Source: Lagopus muta
Lineage: Eukaryota > Chordata > Aves > Galliformes > Phasianidae
Direction: 5' to 3'
Length of the DNA stretch: 64,000 nucleotides
Assembly: GCF_023343835.1 (NCBI RefSeq)
Contig: NC_064444.1
Coordinates: 14,056,719-14,120,718 of the forward strand
Under the pieces are notes generated by a model. It searched no databases. It worked only from the letters and a program-made list of their open reading frames with translations, and was not told the origin of the DNA. Of this stretch, positions 1 through 13,600 are shown one piece after another. The translations under genes and the position numbers were made by a program. Position 1 is the stretch's first letter. Every line of letters begins with the position of its first letter.

Positions 1-761
1 AAAATTTGGCTTAAATAAAGTCTTCTTGCTTTTTACCTTTAAGACTATGATAATCTTGGACTGGACTTCTGTAGTTTAGCATGAAAGCAGGATATCCGAG
101 GGTCCCAACTGTCAGATTACTTTGTTATGGACAATGAGAAGGCATACAGGAACACAGGAAGAAGGCTGTGATATTTCCCAAAATTTGTTTCCTGGTATTC
201 TACTCAAGACTGTCATAGAAGCTACAAGGATAGGGATTCTAAGCACAAGAGACACTGAGGAATTTCAAAGTTTGGTGTGGAAGCTATAAAATATTTTCTT
301 TGTATTTTTGATTGAACTTTGTATTATCTGTAAAATACTCTGTTTAACTATTTATTAGCATTTTATTCAAGTCTCTTTTTGCTAATACTAAAACATGTTG
401 ACCGATTCCCTGCAAACCTAGAACATGACAGACTATTGGCTGTTACTTGCTTAGATTATAGCAAGACATTATTTTGCCTGTTCTCTTTAATTTGGGTTTC
501 AAATCCTTTAAAAAATGTATTGTCTTAAAGATCCCCCTCGACCCAAGGGCTAAATAAAATAAATGAATTAACAATGAGTAAAAAATATATAGTCACAAGC
601 TGATTTGTCCTGACTTTTTTCTTAATAGGAGGGGCAAAACCAACTGAGAATACCCTTTTTCACAGAAAGGCTGGATTCACAGTCTGCAAAGTGTGTTGAT
701 TCAGGTGGCTTTCAGTTGCTTTTTCTTCTCCTCTCTTTTTAACATGTCTTTCTGTCATTGT
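1..761. other. AT-rich unique DNA, no gene seen
   Basis: This stretch is AT-rich with no long open frame, no recognisable repeat and no RNA gene. It is probably intergenic or intronic. Function unknown. Confidence 0.5.
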
Positions 762-831
762 CACAGAATCAGAATCACAGAATCACCTGGGTTGGAAGGG
801 ACCTCAAGGATCATGTAGTTCCAACCCCCCT
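762..831 (-). repeat. CR1 LINE 3' tail fragment
   Basis: The plus strand shows tandem copies of an ATTCTGTGA-type octamer in reverse complement (cacagaatcagaatcacagaatc). These are followed by ggttggaagggacctcaagg, a stretch of about 25 bases, and ccaacccccc. That is the reverse complement of the 3' end of avian CR1, which finishes in short direct repeats rather than poly-A. The copy is severely 5'-truncated, as most CR1 copies are, and keeps about 70 bp with no coding part. The family is clear; the subfamily cannot be judged from so short a piece. Confidence 0.9.
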
Positions 832-3800
832 CTAAGTTCAAATTCAATGGTACCCTTACTTTCTACTTACAAACACCTCTACGTTCTCTCTGAGTACTTC
901 ACGCATTCTAAAGACATTTTGATATCTTTACAACAGTGAGACAATGAAGTGATATATTCATGAAGCTGATGGAATGACTTAAAGAATAGGTGCCTAAATC
1001 TGGACCTGGTTGATAAAACCAGCTCTCCAATTCCTATCTCCCAGCTGCCTGCCTGGGAAGATGATGCAGAACTACAGACGTGCCTATATGGCACCTGCTC
1101 CATAAGGAGAGGACTTGGTCTTAAAATTCATATTGGAGAAACCTCAGTCCAGTCTCTGTGGATGTGCTTCTGTTTGACAATCTTGTTCACTCCTGAAATC
1201 CACTCGCTCTCTTGCAAGAATTAAACATATTTCTTTTCCTGATTTCTATTTATGTTTAAAGTCAAGTTTGTGGAGCAAAGTTCGTGAAAGCAGCAGGAAC
1301 TGACCTGAAGCTTAAAATACCTGCATCCTAGACTGTACTGACACTCCTATTAGTTCACATCTCTATATATCTTGATCTACAGGTAAGTAAATAAAAGAAC
1401 ATACCCACAAAATTCCATCATTTCCATTAAACAATTCTTTAGAAAAATACAGTAGACAAACTTATATTTCTTCTTAATACATCAGATACTCTGAGAAACC
1501 TACTGTAGCCTAAGAAACAAGAATGCAATTCTTTCTCAAATCAGGGCTTAGGCAATTTAAACAAAGACTTGCATGAAAAGTTTTTAAAATCTCACATTTT
1601 GCCATTCAAATCACCAGCAATGATCCTTCCCACGCTGTAGTGATGCTCACATTTAACAAACCAAATGGAGAATTATGATTGTTATCTAAAGCAGGGGCAC
1701 AATTAAAGAAAATGAGATTTGTTTATAGAAAAACACTGGCTTGTTTTTTTCTTGGTTACTAGTCATGAGTTTAATTTTTAATGGAAAAGCATTGCTAGCA
1801 CAATTAACACTCAATTTACATGTGCATCCATAGACCCAATTAATTAAATTTTATTGATGCCTAGTTGCTCTTTAAAATGCTTTCCAAATGCCTTCAAATT
1901 GATTTTAAGTGGTTGATAGTGAAAGCCTGCATGCTTCTGGTAGCAACCCTACAGATTTTCATACATTTATTTATATATTTTATATACATTTTTATACATG
2001 TAGCTTACATACTGTAAGTACTCACTGCTTTACACAATACTTTTTCTCAGAACATTCACTCTTCTGTATCAGAATTTAAAACAAAGTTATGAAAGAAGCT
2101 CTTAAAAATCTTTCAATGAAATACAAAGTACTAAAATTGGAGGTTTTTTAATATAAAGTAATAAATAATTTGCATAGAGTGGCAATATTGCTGATGTTAG
2201 CTAATTTTCATATTTTGGGATTCTTCCTGCTGCCATGCTTTTTGTAGTTCTCCAGGTGTAAGTTTCTGTTTTGTTTTCTAGTTGGGATTCTGGGTCTTTC
2301 TGCTACACCTCATTATGACCTCAGACAACAGCTGTAAACCCTTCTTTTCGAGCTCAGTTGGAAGCTGGTTTTCATGGCATCCTTTATCCCCTGAATAAGA
2401 ACCTGCTTAGCCTGATTCTTGCCTTGATGTTTCTTATCTAGATCATATCCTACATGAAATGCTATCTGAGCTGCAATAATGATAATATGTATTATCTCAT
2501 AGATACCTTTTCAAGCAAATCCTTTTCATTCACAATTCACAATTAATTATCAATTGGTCTGAATGTCTAGCTCTCAGTCAGACTCCATAATTAGCCCTCA
2601 TTGAGATTTAATCGTTTAAAAAACAAGATTATATAAGTATTTGCACATATATGTCTTATATAAGTACATTGTCAAGATATATTTCAATTTTATATATTTA
2701 CATCGACAATTTAAAGAAACCTTTTTCTAAATTGGGTTGAGTGCGAGATTATACCTGGAACAAATACTACCCAGAGGATCAGAGACTAATTTTTCATTCA
2801 CTTAACATTGTGATTTAAGCAGTATTAGCCATCATATCATTTCACGCTAGCAGAAAGACGATCAAGATGATATTTTATTTACTAAAAAACTGTCGAGAGA
2901 CATTAATAATTTCATGCTGAGTTTTCTAAAAGGAATGATTGTCCTGTTGCATATGGTGTAATTTCCTTTCCTGATAACTATAATAGTTATTAAGCACTTA
3001 TTTTCACACTGCCAGGCATTTCATAAGTGGCCACATTAAAAGAAACAGAGAACGTGAAATCTTAGAAAAAGATAAAGAATTGTAAACAAAAAATGGTTGA
3101 TATTTACAAATCATGATTATAACCTTGGAGACTGAAAGAATGTTATCAAACTATTAAAGTAATCTATGCAATATTTTTCTTCAAAAAAATACATTAAGCT
3201 TATTATGTATTTGTTAAGTCTGTTGAAAGGTAGATACAGTTCTAACCCCAACTTGTCAGGACAAGATGAATATAAAACCTAGAAAATACGCGACAGTACA
3301 ATTGTTCTTATCAAAATGATGATTCCTTCATTATCAAAATGATTTCATTGGTTTGGTGTTAGTTCCATACATTATTCTTCTGAGAAAGACTGAAGTAACT
3401 AACTCCCCAAAAATACACCTAACCCATTTTGCAACACTGTAAGTGAATACATGGTAAAACAAGAGATTCAATAGCAGCCACTTTGAAGTGGACAACTGTA
3501 TTTCTTTAAAATGAGATATTCTTCCAGGTTTCATTTCCTGATAATTTCTTTGGGAAACCTTTTGTATTTTTTTTTCCCCAAGGAAAAATGAAGAATGGAA
3601 ACTACTTGTCTGTTCAGGCCAAACAAAAATCGTCATCCAGAAAAAACTGCTCAGCATGCACTGGAGTCTAGATAGATGGAAACAATCTTGGAAATATCTA
3701 CAACCATCCAGGATAATCACATATTTTTGAAGATCTGCCTTTGAATAATTACTCTGCTTGATTTGGAACAGGGACCCCAAATATGTTTACCCTGCAAATC

Positions 3801-6800
3801 CAGGGTAGAGCAGAGGAAGTACATGAGTACATACAGGAGACTCTGACAGGTCTCATTTCATTTTGAAGAAATTAGCAGAATATTTGACTTTTTTTTTTGC
3901 TTTCATGAAACAGGTAGAAAATCCTGTTACATTTTAAGTTTCAATTTCAATATGTTTTTATTAAAATAAACAATCAAACCTACATCCACACTTTTTCTTA
4001 TGAGAATAGAAATTATTTAATGAATCTCTACAAGCAAAAAAGGCTGGGGTATATTAGTTGCTTTTTTGTTGTTGATATTTTTAAAGCAATAAAGGCAGAA
4101 AAAGGAAATATGGTCCCATTCGGAAATGTTTACAGAAAAGAGGTGAGATTCCTTTTTTTTTTTTTTCTAAATTGAACACACAGAAAGACGCTGATAGGAT
4201 TATGAGAAAGAAATCCACTTACAGTTTTATAAAGATTCTGTGTCTACTAAGAGCTGTAAAATTAAATTCTGATGTTGTCTTCATCTGCTATCATTTTTTC
4301 TTAGCTCAGTCTAAAATTAGGTAAGGTCACCAGGTTGAAAATTGCTATGATTCTGAGCGGAGCCCTGCTGAAGTTTTCACCCTAATGATCGGTTTTGTGG
4401 GCTAGTGATCAGGTGGGAGAGTCTATACTGGAACCACTTTTAGAGTGAAAGTAGTAAAAGTAAACTTAAAAAAAAAAAAAAAAAAAGCTAGGAAAAAAAC
4501 CTCAATCCAAACCCACAAAACCAGAAACTTGTATGCTCACAGTCAATGCTTTGGAGAAAGATATTATACATATGTGAATTGTATGGGAATGTCACACCTA
4601 GGATCCAGTTCTGGCTACTTTGGGAAGCTGGATTGACGGAGCCCTCTTACAGAAGAGATTACATTAGAGACTAGGAAACAGAACACATACCAGAGATGCT
4701 ATCTTTAGCATCTTTAGAAACCCAGACACAATGCTATAAGTATGTCCAAGCGTGACATAAAGCCCAAAGACCTGCTTGGAATTTAGATGGCGTAAACTGA
4801 GAATCTAAAATCTGGGTCATCAGATTATCATCAAGGCAGAATCTAACTGGCTTTTAGGGTTTAGGAAAGATTTTCCCTTTTTCCATATGGAGATTATGCC
4901 ACTGTCATGATGCAAGAGCGTTTGCGCATTTCATTCACCTACTTCTGAAGCCTATGGTCAGACAGAAGATAAAGGATCAGAAATATACTGAGTTTAATTT
5001 AGCACACTGGATAAGCACTCTAAAATTTCTACAGGCTCAAACACCCTCATACACGCTATATCGTATTACCTTTAATCTGCATCATCCTTTTATACTGACA
5101 TTCCAAGTAAGTAACAATGTCACCAGAAAGAAGGGCAGATTCAAAGGTTTTATTCAGGCTGGTGCTGCTCAGCAGTGGCAAACCACATCAATTGGCCTCT
5201 GTCTTGAGCAGAGCTTCCAGTACTCAGTGTGTCTCCATTTCCCAGCTACGTTCAGGGCTTGCGTTGCCCATTTCATCTCCTGATTATGTTGACTGAATCT
5301 GGATGAAGTAGTTATCTGTATTCTGACATCTGGAAAGGTGACAAAGTGCTTTAAAGCCTCACAGGCCACTACGTCATTGTTCTCCACTTGTCTAAGGAAC
5401 TCAGTTAAAACTTATCAAACACGAACTGGGTGCTCAGTCCTGTGAAAATCTCAGTCCAAGAGGGACTGACAGACTGGTTCTAGACAGACACGATCTTCTT
5501 GGCTCTCATCAACAGTTTTGATGGCATGGGCAGTGCTCAGGATACTGTGCAATTACCTTGATGTTGGCAGCCACTGTCACATACCTAATTCTGTTTAAAT
5601 GTGGTTTTCTGGCACTTAACGGCAGTTCCCAAATCATAAGTGGCCATAAGATGGTTTTGTGAAGCAACTCAACATTTAACACTGCAATGTAAATAACATG
5701 CTATGTGGCGTGTTTTATGTGAACTTAAACTTTTGTTTTTCTGTGTTTTACTTTTTACAAGTTCTCCTTTAAATGGAGATCATAGGCCGTTTCAGTTCCA
5801 GGTCAACAGAGCAATACTGATATTCTCACAGGGGGTGCAAGCTTGAGTTATCATGTATTGCACTGAAAGAATATCAGTAACCATCATTCTAAGGAACCTC
5901 TTACTCCTTCCCTTCTATCCAGATTGAAATAACATCATCTACGTTAAAATGAGATTTAAAACTCATCTTTCACCTTGAATTATTGACAGATCTACACTCC
6001 ATATTGGGATTACATCTTCTACTTCATAATATTTTAGCAGTTTCACGTAGCAGTTCATGTTGAGTGACAAAAAGAAAATTTGAGGGTGCTCCCTCATTTC
6101 ACTATGTAGGGATCGAACTTTTTTGTGCAAAGTCATCTTTCTCAAATATTCACAACGAATATACTTCAAACCAAGATGTTCAGAAGGTCCTTGTCTGATT
6201 TTATACTTTATATTTCATTTTAAAATAGTCTGTATCTTATATATTTGATCCTTCTCATCTCTGAGGTACTTGTGCAAACAATAGCATTTTATCTAATAAT
6301 GAGATGTAACCATACATTATAGCAAGTTCAGCCTTTACTGTGAAAATCTGGGGTTAGGTTTTTGGACTGCTTTATTATCCATCTGTTGTACTCAGTTATC
6401 TTTAACTTAGTATTTGTCAAGATTCATTAAGTCCAGCTGACACATTAACAACTACAGTTAATACAGTTAAATATCCATCTAAAGCCCTTTCGTACCTGGC
6501 ATTACTGAGTGGGCAGCAGAGACAGGCATGTGCACTTCCACACAGCTGTATGCTATACTAACAGTGAGCAAAATGTTTACTGGAAATGACATATTTACAA
6601 GATGGAAACTCAGATTATCAAGCACCATAGTAATTTTCAGCATCATGTGGAGACTTATGAAGATAAATAACATAAATCCACTTATGACTAAAACTAAGTT
6701 CAGCAGTGTTTTTTTAAACTATAACATTCAAGAATACAAGCAAGGTGAAATACAGAGAAATAGTACCTTTTATTAGAAGAGCTAATATAGATGGGAAGAG

Positions 6801-7325
6801 ACAATGAGTACTTTTGAGCACAGAAGTTCTGAAGAAAAGTTTTCCTGCTGGAAAAACATGTCTCTCTTCCTCTGCCTAAAAAAAAAAGCCACTCTAATAA
6901 AAAAAATATTTCTACTGTAGCAAATAAATAGTTAATTGTTTATAGAAGTTCAAATCACAGGGGAATAAAATTTAAAAAAAAAGTAATTTCAAAAGATTTT
7001 TATGCAGCTAATAAGGCAGTTCACAAACAAGCAAAGGCAGTTTATAGTATGAAAACAAACAACCATAATGATACCTGTTTCTTTCAGATGACTTACAAAT
7101 GACAAGATCAGGAATAATAGCTTGAAAACATGGTGTAATTAACACTTTGCTGAATTGGATTCCATTCTGTTTAAAGAGAAGTACTTCAAATCAATCATGT
7201 ACCTCCAGTTTTCTTATCTGGGAGTATTAAAGCATATCAACTAAACCCCAAGTATCTGAATGGCTATAATGATGATGGAAACAAAACTGAAACAAAATGT
7301 GAGCCCTCCAGAGACTACATTAACC
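832..7325. other. AT-rich unique DNA, no gene seen
   Basis: About 6.5 kb without a supportable gene. Open frames such as the minus-strand one at 3334-3780 (148 codons) show no domain, no codon-like periodicity that I can see and no flanking splice structure. The stretch contains an A19 run at 4468-4486 and a T14 run at 4153-4166. A consensus splice-donor string (acaggtaagtaa) occurs at 1379-1390, but no convincing partner acceptor was found nearby. Confidence 0.5.
4468..4486. repeat. Poly-A tract, 19 bases
   Basis: An uninterrupted run of 19 A. No recognisable retrocopy lies immediately upstream on the plus strand, so it is listed as a simple repeat and not as the tail of a processed pseudogene. 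Confidence 0.9.
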
Positions 7326-7883
7326 TAGAAGGGATTCCCAAAAGTAATACCTCCTATTTTATTATGCTGGCCCACAGTGTCAAAGGTGGATGTTGGTGGT
7401 AGAAGTTGAAACCATCCTACCAATATTCCATTACATTTTGTTGCTGGTTAACAGATGGTAGCAGAAGGGCAGTCTGACCAAATGGCATCTGATATGGAAA
7501 TACAGATGAAGCAAAGGTATGTCTTTGAATTTGTCCATATGAAAAAAACAGCAGCCACTGTCATTCACTGATGCTTGCTGAACATTTATGGAGACGAAAC
7601 AGTGGATGTGAGCACAATGGGGCTGTGGGTAGTGTGTTTCAGTGCTGGCAGAAGCAATGTCAAAGGCAGGCCACTTTCCAGACTGCCATGCAGATTGTTA
7701 TGAGGATGGAATGATGGAATGCAAGCTCTCCATCAATCACTGGTAAAAATGCACAGCTAATGGTGATGACTATGCTGAAAAATAGTATTTTGTAGCTGAA
7801 AATCAGTGTTATTGTGCTCTTCAAATGTGTTATAGTTTCCACGGAAATAAATAGAAGGTGTTACTTTCAGAGTTACCTACATA
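7326..7883 (+). mobile_element. Non-autonomous mariner-like element, copy 1 (Galluhop/Mariner1-like)
   Basis: A 558-bp element with recognisable imperfect terminal inverted repeats. The left end reads caaaagtaatacctcctatt at 7339-7358. The right end, reverse-complemented, reads gaaagtaacaccttctattt. On the plus strand, from the ATG at 7482, the frame runs MASDMEIQMKQRYVFEF..., stops at TGA 7569-7571, and continues LLNIYGDETVDVS. That matches the N-terminal helix-turn-helix part of mariner transposases. Near the right end the frame reads HW*KCTANGDDYAEK and ends at TAG 7783-7785, which matches the mariner C-terminal tail of the form W..C...GDYVEK-stop. The catalytic DDD core between the two is absent, so the element cannot make transposase. 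It carries several point stops and is an old, dead copy. The Galluhop family name is from memory and is less certain than the superfamily. Confidence 0.85.
7482..7785 (+). pseudogene. Mariner transposase remnant, HTH and C-terminal tail only
   Basis: This is the coding remnant inside mariner copy 1. Residues 1-29 of the frame are open; a TGA at 7569-7571 breaks it, and the same frame resumes with CLLNIYGDETVDVSTMGLWV. The second part is the C-terminal tail, with a stop where a conserved arginine or glutamine codon should be and the natural stop at 7783-7785. An intact mariner transposase is about 340-350 residues, whereas this remnant spans about 100 codons. The DNA-binding paired-like domain survives in part and the DDE/D nuclease domain is missing. 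Not functional. Confidence 0.75.
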
Positions 7884-10431
7884 CAAAAGCCTTCTATCAT
7901 TATCAACCATAGCTAGCTAGAAGTTCATCTGAAACCTCATAGCCTCTCTAACAGCTTGTTTCTGTAGCAGCTATGAAATGTTCTGCCTGGTACGTTACAG
8001 CTAATGTGCAGAGAGATGGTGACTGCCTGCAAGAGCAGACCCAAAGCTGCCTGAGGCATGCAGGAAGCAGCTGTCCTTGGGAAGCGTGATAGGCATTATG
8101 TTAGGTAGAGCTATGTAAGAGATTCATGTTATGGTGGTCTTTCAGTACAGTATGCTGATCACAAGAAGGCTATATATGTATACAAAAATCAATTTTTCAT
8201 TTCATTGAAAAGTTGGATAAATGTTTGTATTATTTAGTTTGAATGGCCTGTTACCTAAGAAAGTCTTTAAGAAAATTATCTGTAACACTATAAAAGCTTA
8301 AGTGAATTACTTCATTTATCTAGCATGGTAAAATTTACATGCTACATAGCGAATAGACTTCTGATAATTCTAATTGAAAAACTTGACTTCTGAATTTTCA
8401 GATTTAGTACCCACTTAAAAGATTTCAGATCCTAATGCAAATACACCAGACAAGGGAAATCCACAGTCTACAAATCTGCCACCTTGCAGAACGATGCACT
8501 CCGGCCTAAACTTATCTAAAAAATACAGACATTTCCTTATGTCATAAGAGGACTAGCCACTCTTACAAGGGGAAATAATGAGAAATGAGAGATCTTGTAA
8601 CACAAAGTTCTTTAGAAGCTCCCCAAAAGTATCATTACAAAAGCAATAACCCAGGGTCACCCCGTGGTAGAGCACTCCATTTCTTTCTTAAAAGCTTTTG
8701 TCTACCTTTTTATTTATTTTTTAAAGTGGAAACTTCAGAGGCAGTTGTTAAACTAAAAACACCCCTCTAGGCTTGGGATGAAACTAAAAATAAAAATCTT
8801 CCTCACTGTAGAGCAGTATTACACTCCTTCCTTTGCAGACTTAATTCATAAAAATGTCAGCTATTAAGTTAACGTTATTTAAAGGGCTTTAGGTTGTAGT
8901 TATTGAATGCAACCTAAGCTATATCCATAAAGGTCTGACACTGATCCTTGGTTGTATAAAACATGATACAGAGAGGCACTAAATAAATAATCTGTATACA
9001 GTTTCCAAAGCATCTCTATTTATCACTGCGTTAATGATAAGGATCTGATTTAACGTGAACCTTAGTGAGGGTCAAATCCTAGCACAAGCTGTAATATGAT
9101 CTACAAGAGTGCTGATAACCTGAAACAATATGAAAAAACCCTGTCAGATAAATAAAACAAACCAGTTGTCCATTAAACTGCTCAAAAAGAGGCCAAAGAA
9201 ACCAAGTGTGGATGGAGCTGTTTCTTTTTCGTAAAGCACAGAAAAGCTGCACCTGAAGAACAAGTCTGTCTTGAACTAAGCAAATGTTATTGCATAGAAT
9301 AGCAAAGAGTGATCTTATAAGTGTGCAGAAACTCATGAGAAATAGTTTACATGTGACCTTGTATCTCTCAGAGACCTCAAAAAAACCACATACCTCCAAA
9401 TAATCAAAGACAAATGTTTTTGAGGTATTACTGAAAGGCTAACGCTAAGTTCAGATCATAAGTGAAAACTGTATCTTTAGGTTTAAATATATGAATTCTT
9501 AACAACTCATAACACAAATGAAGCTGTTGACTAACTGAGCAAATTTTCACTTCTCTTTTTAAAAAAAGAAAGAAAGCTCTCAACATTCTGGGGAAAAATG
9601 AGGAAAACATAAATTGATTAGAGATCAATCATGCATATGCGAAAAACCACAAAACAAAGAGTGTCTGGTTGCCCTTTACTCAAACTCCACCCAGTTACAA
9701 AATGCTTGTCTCGCACTCTCATAATATCAAGGTTTGGTTTCTAATGTCATTTGCATTAGGGCTATCAGCCAAAGCAACGAAACTCAGGACTGAAATTCAG
9801 GAAATTCCCATTCCACCTCCAATTCTGTTGTCCTAAAAACTTTTTTTGAGCATGTGAAACTAAACAGTAGTTTCATCTTTTTGTTGTTTGTAATTTACAC
9901 ATAGAACTAGGAACCTCTCCTAACTTCAGGCACTGTCTGAACAAACAGATACTCTGTTGGCTTGAAGACCACGAGAATGTAATGCCAGAAAGGGAAACTA
10001 AAGCATTGGTAATTTATCCAGCTCTCAGTCATCTTGAAGTTTAGAAAGGTTCCCAAAGGATGGTCAGTAGTTTTCTCTGACATTAGAATGTCTTTTAATT
10101 GAAATGTACAATGGATAAAAGATTTCATAAAAATAATAATTTCAATAAAACCACATTTTTTTTTTTTTTTTTACAGAGTAAAATTGATATCTCTGGAATA
10201 AAAGGTATTTTGTTCTAGCTTCCCCAGTTTAACTATGGAACTGGTGGGATCAGGGTATTCCCACGTCTTTTCCATGTATTTTGATTTACTGCCATATTTT
10301 CCTGTCCATTCTGCATCACCATTTACAATTATTTGAGAGCAAACACGCAGCAAAATATAGACTTTAGGCTCAGGGTAACCTAGAAAATTCTCCGGAACAG
10401 CTGTTCCTCAATCTGTTTATTTGACAGACCA
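7884..10431. other. AT-rich unique DNA, no gene seen
   Basis: Contains short open frames only (for example minus strand 9079-9399, 106 codons) with no recognisable motif. A T17 run lies at 10156-10172, inside this block. Nothing else recognised. Confidence 0.5.
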
Positions 10432-10635
10432 ACCATAGAATGGAGACTGGTTTAGGTTGGAGGGAACTGTAAGGACCAATTATCTCCAAGTCCCCTGCTA
10501 CGGCAGGGTTGCCAACCACTAGCTCAGGCTGCATAGAATCTCATCCAACCTGGCCTTGAATGCCTCCAGGGATGGGCATCCACAGCTTCTCTGGGCAACC
10601 TATTCCAAAACATGATATCCTAATTTTTAGCAACA
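10432..10635 (-). repeat. CR1 LINE 3' fragment
   Basis: In reverse complement this shows the end of CR1 ORF2 and its short 3' UTR. The order on the plus strand is a degraded catagaatgg tail, ggtttaggttggagggaact, ccctgctacggcagggttgcc, tccaacctggccttgaatgc, ctccagggatgggcatccac and ctctgggcaacctattcc. The protein-level trace (conceptual minus strand) corresponds to the 'SLEVF' end of the CR1 endonuclease/reverse-transcriptase polyprotein, but it is too decayed to read through. The copy is 5'-truncated at about 10635 with an imprecise boundary. The terminal octamer repeats are almost gone, which suggests an old insertion. Confidence 0.92.
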
Positions 10636-13600
10636 AGTTTTCTGTTGAAATAGAAATTAATTTTGGCTCTGCCACTGCTTTATTCAAGTGCCAAATAATT
10701 TATTCAACTGAAAAGAGATTACAAACAGGGGTTTGTATAATCGGAGTGAACAATTCTGTATTTACACTGTAAAAATGTGTGAAATTTTACATTCAGATTC
10801 TGTCCAGATTTTAGATTTGAGAAAGTCCGGTTTTTCAAATGCAATTTAGAAGGAAAAAAAAAAACAAAACAAAAACTTCTGAAAGCTTTCAGTTGTGTCA
10901 TTCCTACGTACCACCTTTTCCGCCTCCTGGAGTTCCAGCTTGGCCGTGAGAATCAAGGCTGGTACGTGGTGGCGGCTAAGGCAAATTGAAGCTTCTCCCC
11001 CCAGGTCACTATTAATTAGACTTCTCTTCTGCCCACTCTCTGTTTTTCTCAAATAAATCCTGTTAACAAGATGATTATATACCTATTTCAGGAAATCAAA
11101 CTCCATTGACACTTCCTGCACAGGACCTGGACATCACAAAGATACAAGACAATCTGTGAGCATCTGCTTCCCTATCAGACTTCAGTAAGACAAATCTCTG
11201 TAGAAAAATGGACGACTTTCCAGAATTCTATGCAGTCCATGTTATTTCTATGGAGGAGGAATCAGTTTATAAGAATATCAATTTAAGACAAATGTAATGA
11301 AAATCTAGTTTTCATTTTAAAAAGCTAAGAACATATTAGAAATGCAGCACCATTAAGGAGGCTACAGTAAAAACAAGTATTTGCACATTATTCATGACCT
11401 TGTTTCTTTGCTTTTTATGAAACCCTGCAGCTCTGCACAACTGTGTATTTAGGCAGAATATCTTGAAATATGGGAAGCCAAAATTTCACATATTACTGGC
11501 CAAATCTATGGTCACTTCTAAACAACTGAATTTATTGCTTAGATCATTCCTAAACAACAAAATCTGATGTAATCAAGGGTACAGTATATTCTTACTGTTC
11601 AGTGTGAGTGATACCTTCACTAAGTTCAGAGATGTGTCTACAGCTGCTTGTCCAAACAATGTTAAAGAAATGAACATCTGAAAATAAAAAGACCAATGGA
11701 AAGTAATTTATAATTAGAGGAGTAATTAAACTCCACGCCCTGATAAGAGTGCAGCCCGGCATGGACGTGTTGGGAACTGCAAGTCTCATGACAAGGGGTG
11801 CCCACAGAACAGGCCCGGGAAGGGCAGGCAAGGCAAGGGCAGGAAGGATGCCTTCTCTCTATCTGCCTCCCATTCAATGCCTGCTCTCCTTGGTGAGCAC
11901 CTCTATGGGCATCCTGAACTCCTTAGGAGGGCAACAAACACCATCCACTTAATACTCCATAATACTTCACTGTGTCTGCTTGGTTGCAAACACAGCCCTG
12001 GCTTTCACCATCAATTACCACAACCCATCATACACACATTTACATATTAAACTTTTGTCCACAAATGTATTTTAGGAATAAGCTAAACTTCAAGCTCACT
12101 GACCCCATTACCTACTGACAGAGGTGCCCTGAATAGCCTGATACTTTCTTAAAACTTCCTTCTTAATACTTGATCATCACCACAAACAGGCAGACCACAA
12201 AAAACGCCTAGAGGATGTAGTAAACTCAACCTGAAATACTGGTACAAATGATATATTGTTTGAGGCCAAGCAAAACATTTTAAGATACTTCTAAGGAAAT
12301 CCAGGGACATGTCAAACTGCATTGACAGTGATGTGAAGAAGAGCCATTATCTTTCTTCACATTTTTCCCCCTTCTCCCTGGGAGAAGACATGCTCAAATC
12401 TCCCACTTCCTGAGAGTGCCCCAATTATCTGGTTTGGTGAATAGCTCCTGTTCTTGCAGATTTGTGTGCCTGCTCAAGAAAATGCTTATTTTGATGAAGT
12501 AGAAGAGGGTCTTATATTTCTATTCCCAGATTCCCTTATCTCCAGCTCAAGAGAACCCCTTGGAGATAGAAGATGCAGATTTAAATCCCCCTAAACAAAA
12601 GTGATCTGAATTTTCAAACTTTGAATAAAATACTGCTACACGCAGACTGATTAGAAATGAGAACTGTCGGATAGATTTTGGGACCACTGAATCTACATTG
12701 TTTTGCTGACTGTAACACTCAAATCAGTTCCAGCAGCTCTGCCAATAAGTTTCATCCCCAAAAAGGCTACACACTATTTTTGTTTCACTGTTGCAGTACA
12801 CGTGGCAAAAAGGAATTTCAACCGTTAATCACCTAAAATAAATGTTGAATAATTTTATCAGAGAGAAAAGAGACTTGTTTTCCATGCAGCCACAAATCTG
12901 ATCTGCTGACACTTACAAAAAAGCTACTTTGTGTTTTCTGCACCGATAAGAAATCCCATGTGCTCATTCTGTGTCCCACTACAAAAGTAAGTCAGCCAGG
13001 GATTAACTTCCATATGTTCTTTTAATTGATTTAACAAATATAGATAAGATAAAGATACTTATGTGGCATTGTAAAGAGCACAGACTAAGACCTTGTCACC
13101 TTCTGCACCTTCCCTTTGGGGGGATTCTGGGGGCATTTCTAGCAAAAGCAGCAGACAGTAGAGTAGATATGCAGGAATTTAGGAAGTATTGATACACAAG
13201 GGGGGAGAGTTTCATTTTAAGTTCTTATATGAAATGAGCATCACAATCATATTAGTTAGAAAATAATTCCATAGCCACTTTCTTTGCTGCATACTAGCAG
13301 TATGCTTCCAAGCTTAATTGTTAAGATCTCACTTCAGAATGCACATGTATTCTGCATCTTAGTCCCTCGTGCAACACACTTTAAAGCTGAAATCAGCTTT
13401 CTAGAAATTCCTGAGAAGCAGAAGCCCTTGTAAAGAATATTTTTGTGCCCCTTTGCTGACATGCTCACTGCCAGCCTGACTACTTTCCAGCTGTAATCTC
13501 TGAATGCATGCAAGCGGTTGCTTCTTTTTGGTCACAGCACATTACATGCTGAGATAGTGATGATCTGTGGGAATTCAGGAACCCGCTCAGAATTCTACAT

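Noticed and set aside
1379..1390. Strong splice-donor string acaggtaagtaa
   Set aside because: No convincing acceptor-bounded upstream segment; isolated donors are common by chance.
3334..3780. 148-codon minus-strand open frame
   Set aside because: No recognisable domain, strongly biased to Phe/Ser/Lys as expected for AT-rich DNA, no splice or promoter context.
7660..7842. 60-codon minus-strand open frame
   Set aside because: Antisense of the mariner copy 1 transposase tail.
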